Of a DNA stretch of 27,560 nucleotides, positions 24,113 to 27,560 are shown piece after piece; the stretch's first letter is position 1, and every line of letters begins with the position of its first letter. Below the pieces are notes generated by a model. It made no database searches, had not been told where the DNA came from, and saw nothing but the letters and a program-made list of their open reading frames with translations. This DNA comes from CAIMZW01 sp037133095 (GTDB taxonomy: Bacteria > Actinomycetota > Actinomycetes > Nanopelagicales > Nanopelagicaceae). Location of the stretch: the NCBI GenBank assembly GCA_037133095.1, contig JBAXOT010000024.1:1-27560 (forward strand), given 5' to 3'. The position numbers were made by a program, and so were the translations under genes.

Positions 24113-24611
24113 GCGCTGGCGGGATGTATTCCTGACTCCAGATTTGAACATTCTTTTCTCTGGATTGCAGGAAGACCGGAAAGGTGAAGAAAAATGTTAG
24201 TGCCGAACCAACTGTGCCTGGATTGAAAATACCTTTGTGCTGGGAAAAAACAGCGTAGAAAGAGATGACAAAGAAAAAAACTTGTGCGAAAAAAGAATTG
24301 GTCAATATTCGATAGGCGCGATGACTGTAAGCCCGTTTTAATCGCAACCCGGACCAGGTAATGGAGAGCCAGAAACCAGAAACCGCCGATAGCGAAGTTC
24401 CACTGATGAACTCGCTGAAACCCGAACGGTGCAGTTCGGGCAAGGTCAGAGAAGTTCCATTCTGCAGATCGTCAGTAATTATTTTGACATACCCCTGCAT
24501 ATCGCGGATTAAAAGGAAGATGCCAAAAATTTGAAAGAATAAGAAGACCCACAACGACCACTTACTTATTTTTAGTAACTGGCGAACCTCTGCTGGGGCA
24601 TCGCTGCTCAT
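24090..24611 (-). CDS. Four-helix membrane protein of unknown function
   Basis: I do not recognise this 173-residue protein. It has four probable membrane helices (about 19-36, 68-88, 104-123 and 132-148), many Phe residues and a short polar C-terminus ending PPAPIFPSSQ. The ATG at 24611 overlaps the ddl stop in an ATGA arrangement and is preferred over an upstream in-frame start at 24635 inside ddl. Its last 23 bases overlap the end of the convergent transporter gene. It is the last gene of plsC-gpsA-ddl. In other actinobacteria a DUF3515 gene often follows ddl; this protein does not look like DUF3515. The overlap with ddl suggests envelope work, but nothing more can be said. Confidence 0.78.
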   Translation of the reverse strand: MSSDAPAEVRQLLKISKWSLWVFLFFQIFGIFLLIRDMQGYVKIITDDLQNGTSLTLPELHRSGFSEFISGTSLSAVSGFWLSITWSGLRLKRAYSHRAYRILTNSFFAQVFFFVISFYAVFSQHKGIFNPGTVGSALTFFFTFPVFLQSREKNVQIWSQEYIPPAPIFPSSQ

Positions 24612-25675
24612 CGGGTGACATCCTCCGAGCGCCAAAGCGCCTCATCAATCAGAGCCGAGATCAGGTTGGGGTAAGACAGACCTGCGTTATCCCAGAGTTT
24701 TGGATAGACCGAAGTAGAAGTAAAGCCAGGCATGGTGTTAATTTCGTTGATGATGACATCTCCATGTTCGGAGAGAAAGAAGTCAACTCTGGCCAAACCT
24801 TCACACCCAAGCGCGTTGAATGCAGCTACCGCCTGATCTTGAATTCGTGATTCCAGAACTTCGGAAATTTCTGGCTTTATTAATTCCGTCGAACCGTCTA
24901 AATATTTTGCTTCGAAATCATAAAACTCGTGGCTGCCGAGAATTTTAATCTCCCCCAATGGCGAGGCGAATGCTTCGCCATTCTTTTGCAAAACAGCACA
25001 TTCAATCTCACGGCCGATTATTGCCACCTCGATCAGAACTTTTGTATCAAAGGTGAGGGCAAACTCGATTGCCGCCTCCGCACTTTCATGACGTCTGACC
25101 TTGGAAGTCCCACGACTCGATCCACTGCGAGCTGGCTTAACAAAGAGTGGCACGGCCATTTCCTTGACTTGAGCGAGCAGCCTTTCTTTCGCGGGGCTCT
25201 CCCACTGGCGCTGGTGAATGACAAGCCCATCAGCAACCTTGAGACCCTGTGCGTGAAAAATTGGCTTGGCAAAAGACTTATCCATTGCAACAGCACTCGC
25301 CAGTACTCCAGATCCCACGTAACGCAAACCTGCCATTTCACAAAAACCTTGAATCGTGCCATCTTCACCATACGGGCCATGTAAAACCGGGAAAATAACT
25401 TCGATATCTAGTGGCTGGCCATAAATGGAAATTCCGGCAATATCAACCTGCAGCTGCGGCGCATCTTCTGGAATCTCTGGCAGAACGCCCGATTCGATTC
25501 GAAGTGTCATATTTGGGTCGGGCAGAACCCACCTGCCACTTCGGGTAATACCAATTAACACGGGTTCAAATTTCTCTCGATCGATGGCTTCAAGCAGGCT
25601 GCCCGCCGAAATACAGGAAATTTCATGCTCGGAACTCTTTCCGCCACAAACAATTCCGACCTTTATTTTGGACAT
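24608..25675 (-). CDS. ddl: D-alanine--D-alanine ligase
   Basis: Ddl joins two D-alanines with ATP to make the end of the peptidoglycan stem peptide, in the cytoplasm. The 355 residues show VGIVCGGKSSEHEISCISAG at the N-terminus, PVLHGPYGEDGTIQGFCEMA, the ATP-grasp loop FVKPARSGSSRGTSKV, and the C-terminal VDFFLSEHGDVIINEINTMP metal site followed by GFTSTSVYPKLW. All are as expected for a functional enzyme. The ATG shares one base with the gpsA stop (TGATG), so the genes are translationally coupled. A membrane protein follows with an ATGA overlap. Confidence 0.97.
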   Translation of the reverse strand: MSKIKVGIVCGGKSSEHEISCISAGSLLEAIDREKFEPVLIGITRSGRWVLPDPNMTLRIESGVLPEIPEDAPQLQVDIAGISIYGQPLDIEVIFPVLHGPYGEDGTIQGFCEMAGLRYVGSGVLASAVAMDKSFAKPIFHAQGLKVADGLVIHQRQWESPAKERLLAQVKEMAVPLFVKPARSGSSRGTSKVRRHESAEAAIEFALTFDTKVLIEVAIIGREIECAVLQKNGEAFASPLGEIKILGSHEFYDFEAKYLDGSTELIKPEISEVLESRIQDQAVAAFNALGCEGLARVDFFLSEHGDVIINEINTMPGFTSTSVYPKLWDNAGLSYPNLISALIDEALWRSEDVTR

Positions 25676-26673
25676 CAGATCTCCGCTCTCAGACTTACGG
25701 TCATCAGGTTATGGATCGCTTCACTCGGTGAGAGCGACTCATTAATAACGTCAGATACAACTTCGATAATCGGCACCTCAACCCCTACCCGATGAGCAAG
25801 TTCTAGAATTGCGCCAGCAGATGCAACACCTTCCACCGTTTTGGCAACCGTATCGCGAGCAATATCCATCGATCCGCTCGATCCCAGTACTTCGCCAAAT
25901 GTTCGATTTCGAGACAGGGCCGAACCACAACTAGCCACCAAATCGCCCATACCCGCCAAGCCAAGGAAGGTGAGCGGATGCGCGCCATACCCATGTCCAA
26001 ACCGAGCCACCTCACTCAACCCGCGAGTAATAATCATGGCTTGGGTGTTCTCGCCAAGATCGAGGCCAATGGCCATGCCAACTGCCAAAGCGATGACACT
26101 CTTTGCGGCACCGGCCAATTCACAGCCAACCAGGTCAGTGGATGGATAGACCCGAAAATAAGGCGTGGTAAAAAGTTCAGCGATGACGCCAACGATCTCT
26201 TCATTCTCGGAGGCGCCAACAGCGCCGGCTGGTTGGCGAAGAGAAAGTTCGCCAGCCAAATTGGGACCGGTAATTAAACCAAGGTTCGCTGCGGAAACTC
26301 CAAGCACCTGGGTCACGATCTCGGTCATTCGCAGGTGAGTGTCGGCCTCGATGCCCTTCAAGGTACTAATAATTGGAATATGAGTCGGAAAGAATGCTCT
26401 CCAATTTTCTAAATTCTCTCGTAGCGTCTGGGCGGGGATTGCCAGTACTAATGCGTGGCCAAAATTGAGCGCCTGATGAATATCAACCGTTGCCCGCAAC
26501 GTCGTTGGGAGTTTTATCCCAGGCAAAAACTTCGAATTGGAGTGTTCATTATTTATTTCAGCCACGACTTGAGAATTGCGACCCCAGATCAAGACATTTT
26601 GACCAGCATCGCAAAGAACTTGCGCCATGGTCGTACCCCATGCGCCTGTTCCAAGAACCGTAACTTGGCTCAC
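25675..26673 (-). CDS. gpsA: Glycerol-3-phosphate dehydrogenase [NAD(P)+]
   Basis: GpsA reduces dihydroxyacetone phosphate to sn-glycerol 3-phosphate, the backbone of phospholipids. The 332 residues begin with the nucleotide-binding motif VTVLGTGAWGTTMA (GTGAWG at 8-13). GLITGPNLAGEL lies in the middle, and the catalytic Lys is in ELAGAAKSVIALAVGMAIG, followed by TRGLSEVARFG and FLGLAGMGDLVASC. It starts with GTG inside the plsC stop (GTGA). Its product feeds acylation by PlsB/PlsX-PlsY and then PlsC, so the plsC-gpsA pairing makes metabolic sense. Confidence 0.97.
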   Translation of the reverse strand: MSQVTVLGTGAWGTTMAQVLCDAGQNVLIWGRNSQVVAEINNEHSNSKFLPGIKLPTTLRATVDIHQALNFGHALVLAIPAQTLRENLENWRAFFPTHIPIISTLKGIEADTHLRMTEIVTQVLGVSAANLGLITGPNLAGELSLRQPAGAVGASENEEIVGVIAELFTTPYFRVYPSTDLVGCELAGAAKSVIALAVGMAIGLDLGENTQAMIITRGLSEVARFGHGYGAHPLTFLGLAGMGDLVASCGSALSRNRTFGEVLGSSGSMDIARDTVAKTVEGVASAGAILELAHRVGVEVPIIEVVSDVINESLSPSEAIHNLMTVSLRAEI

Positions 26674-27464
26674 TTGCTGCCTTTCTTGAAATTTCCAGTT
26701 CGAGGCAGATCTGAATTATGTGGATCAAATCGAACTTCTGGCGCCTTCGCATCTCTAATCTCCTCAAGCATGGAAGTTAGAACGGACATGACATATTCGG
26801 TGGCTTGAACCAAGCTCTCTTGATCTTCTTCTTTGCCTTTCCATGGCGCAAAATCAAGCGGCGGTCCGGCAACAACTACGACTTTCTTACGTGGCCAAAT
26901 ATGTGGGACTTTTGCATAGGGCGGCAAAATTTCCGTAGCGCCCCATTGAGCGCAGGGAATCACAGTTGCCCCGGTCATCAGGGCGAGACGAGCAATTCCG
27001 GTCTTGCCCACCATTGGCCAAGAATCAGAATCTCGCGTCAGTGTTCCTTCCGGATACACACCCAAGCAATGGCCGGCCTTAAGAAATGCGACAGCATGAA
27101 TAAGGGCACCTGATGCGCTCTCACTCTCGCGCTCGACCGGGATTTGACCACTTCCAGCAATTATTTTTCCAATCACCGGAATCCGAAAGACGGACGCTTT
27201 TCCGAGAAAACGTGGCGCGCGCCCGTTTGCGTAGAGAAAGTGAGCGAATATCAAAGGGTCAGCATAGGAAATGTGATTAGAAACAACGATCACTGGTCCA
27301 GATTTGGGCAGGTGCGACGCGCCCCGCCAATCCCTCTTAGTGATTGCTTTAAGAATGGGTATCACAATCCATGTGGCATATGTGAAGTAGTTATTGGTGC
27401 CAAGTGGCTTGCCGGAAGGTGGGGCATAAACCGGTTGGGTCGCGCTTCCTAGATTTTCCGACAT
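26670..27464 (-). CDS. plsC: 1-acyl-sn-glycerol-3-phosphate acyltransferase (PlsC family)
   Basis: PlsC adds the second acyl chain to lysophosphatidic acid, giving phosphatidic acid at the inner membrane face. The 264 residues contain the catalytic NHISYAD motif (His64, Asp69), the FLGKASVFRIPVIGKI region, YPEGTLTRD for phosphate binding, and VIPCAQWGA. These four blocks define the family. The ATG at 27464 has no clear ribosome site. A TAGGCT element ends six bases upstream, so a leaderless message is possible. The start lies only 22 bases past the hup terminator. Its stop overlaps the gpsA start. Other family members acylate different lipids, so exact substrate is inferred. Confidence 0.93.
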   Translation of the reverse strand: MSENLGSATQPVYAPPSGKPLGTNNYFTYATWIVIPILKAITKRDWRGASHLPKSGPVIVVSNHISYADPLIFAHFLYANGRAPRFLGKASVFRIPVIGKIIAGSGQIPVERESESASGALIHAVAFLKAGHCLGVYPEGTLTRDSDSWPMVGKTGIARLALMTGATVIPCAQWGATEILPPYAKVPHIWPRKKVVVVAGPPLDFAPWKGKEEDQESLVQATEYVMSVLTSMLEEIRDAKAPEVRFDPHNSDLPRTGNFKKGSK

Positions 27465-27486
27465 GCCGTAAGCCTATGACGGCAAG

Positions 27487-27518
27487 AAAAAAGTGGGAGC
27501 GATTTCCGCTCCCACTTT
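27487..27518 (-). terminator. Intrinsic terminator after hup
   Basis: A perfect 9-bp stem, GTGGGAGCG with CGCTCCCAC (27493-27501 and 27507-27515), surrounds a 5-base loop. On the minus strand it is followed by TTTTTTCTT, with A/T flanks that can lengthen the stem. It lies 22 bases after the hup stop and has the classic form. It is the clearest terminator in the window. Confidence 0.9.
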
Positions 27519-27539
27519 CTCCTAATTTTTCCGCAGATA

Positions 27540-27560
27540 TTACTTCTTCTTTGCTACAAC
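27540..27560 (-). CDS. hup: C-terminal tip of HU-type DNA-binding protein (partial)
   Basis: Only the last six codons and stop are present: VVAKKK then TAA. A lysine-rich end is typical of the long basic tail of actinobacterial HU (HupB), and hupB lies at this place relative to gpsA and ddl in mycobacteria (recalled). A strong terminator follows. The call depends on position and tail composition; six residues alone cannot prove it. Confidence 0.6.
   Translation of the reverse strand, partial: VVAKKK

Noticed and set aside
24090..24611. DUF3159 identity, suggested by the nearby OB-fold/APC context
   Set aside because: The sequence lacks the glycine-rich N-terminal pattern I associate with DUF3159, and its helices and termini differ.
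24612..24635. Eight-residue N-terminal extension of the four-helix protein
   Set aside because: It lies inside ddl; the ATGA overlap at 24611 is the more typical coupled start.
1..27560. tRNA, rRNA, CRISPR arrays, insertion sequences, prophage or SRP RNA
   Set aside because: No cloverleaf, repeat-spacer array, transposase motif or terminal inverted repeats were seen on either strand.

Overview
The window is a dense chromosomal segment of an actinobacterium. The evidence is gene order together with actinobacterial sequence hallmarks: an S16 with an acidic Ala/Glu tail, a KdpDE-type pair, and a SepIVA-like coiled-coil gene next to DUF177. From memory, most of the order (rpsP, ffh, glnD, glnK, amt, ftsY, smc, mutM, rnc, DUF177, SepIVA-like, coaD, rsmD, recG, rpmB, thiL, ddl, gpsA, hup) matches a conserved block in Mycobacterium tuberculosis, roughly Rv2909c to Rv2986c, but heavily compacted. 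Base composition is near half GC by eye, genes are short-spaced and often overlap, and proteins such as FtsY are reduced. This fits a small streamlined aquatic actinobacterium (for example Nanopelagicales), but that placement is a guess. No rRNA, tRNA, CRISPR array, insertion sequence or prophage was seen, and no gene-free stretch exceeds 300 bases.

Layout. Positions 1-6079 (minus strand): rpsP, ffh, then the nitrogen-control set amt-glnK-glnD. Two GlnR-like boxes lie upstream of amt, and a long RNA hairpin sits between glnK and glnD, overlapping the probable glnD ribosome site. Positions 6240-15594 (minus): a long housekeeping run, read from its start as rsmD, coaD, a SepIVA/DivIVA-like protein, DUF177, rpmF, rnc, mutM, smc, ftsY and a zinc-ribbon membrane protein of unknown role. 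It combines genome maintenance, ribosome biogenesis, CoA synthesis, cell division and SRP targeting. Positions 15607-19135: recG and thiL on the minus strand with plus-strand rpmB between them. Positions 19270-24112 (plus): a standalone Lrp/AsnC effector domain, then a potassium-type module. Positions 24090-27464 (minus): plsC-gpsA-ddl plus a four-helix membrane protein, a tightly overlapping lipid/cell-wall operon. A terminator and the 3' tip of hup (HU protein) close the window.

The most interesting region is 19529-24112. A shortened KdpD-like kinase and a KdpE-like regulator overlap by 4 bases. Eight bases later comes a KimA-like APC transporter that carries a C-terminal USP-like domain and, unusually, an extra C-terminal OB-fold. 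I recall that OB-fold as a separate gene near TrkA/APC potassium genes in other actinobacteria. An 11-bp tandem direct repeat upstream of the kinase is a good candidate for the regulator's own binding site. Together these look like a self-contained K+ sensing and uptake unit that couples Kdp-type signalling to a KimA-type importer rather than to KdpFABC.
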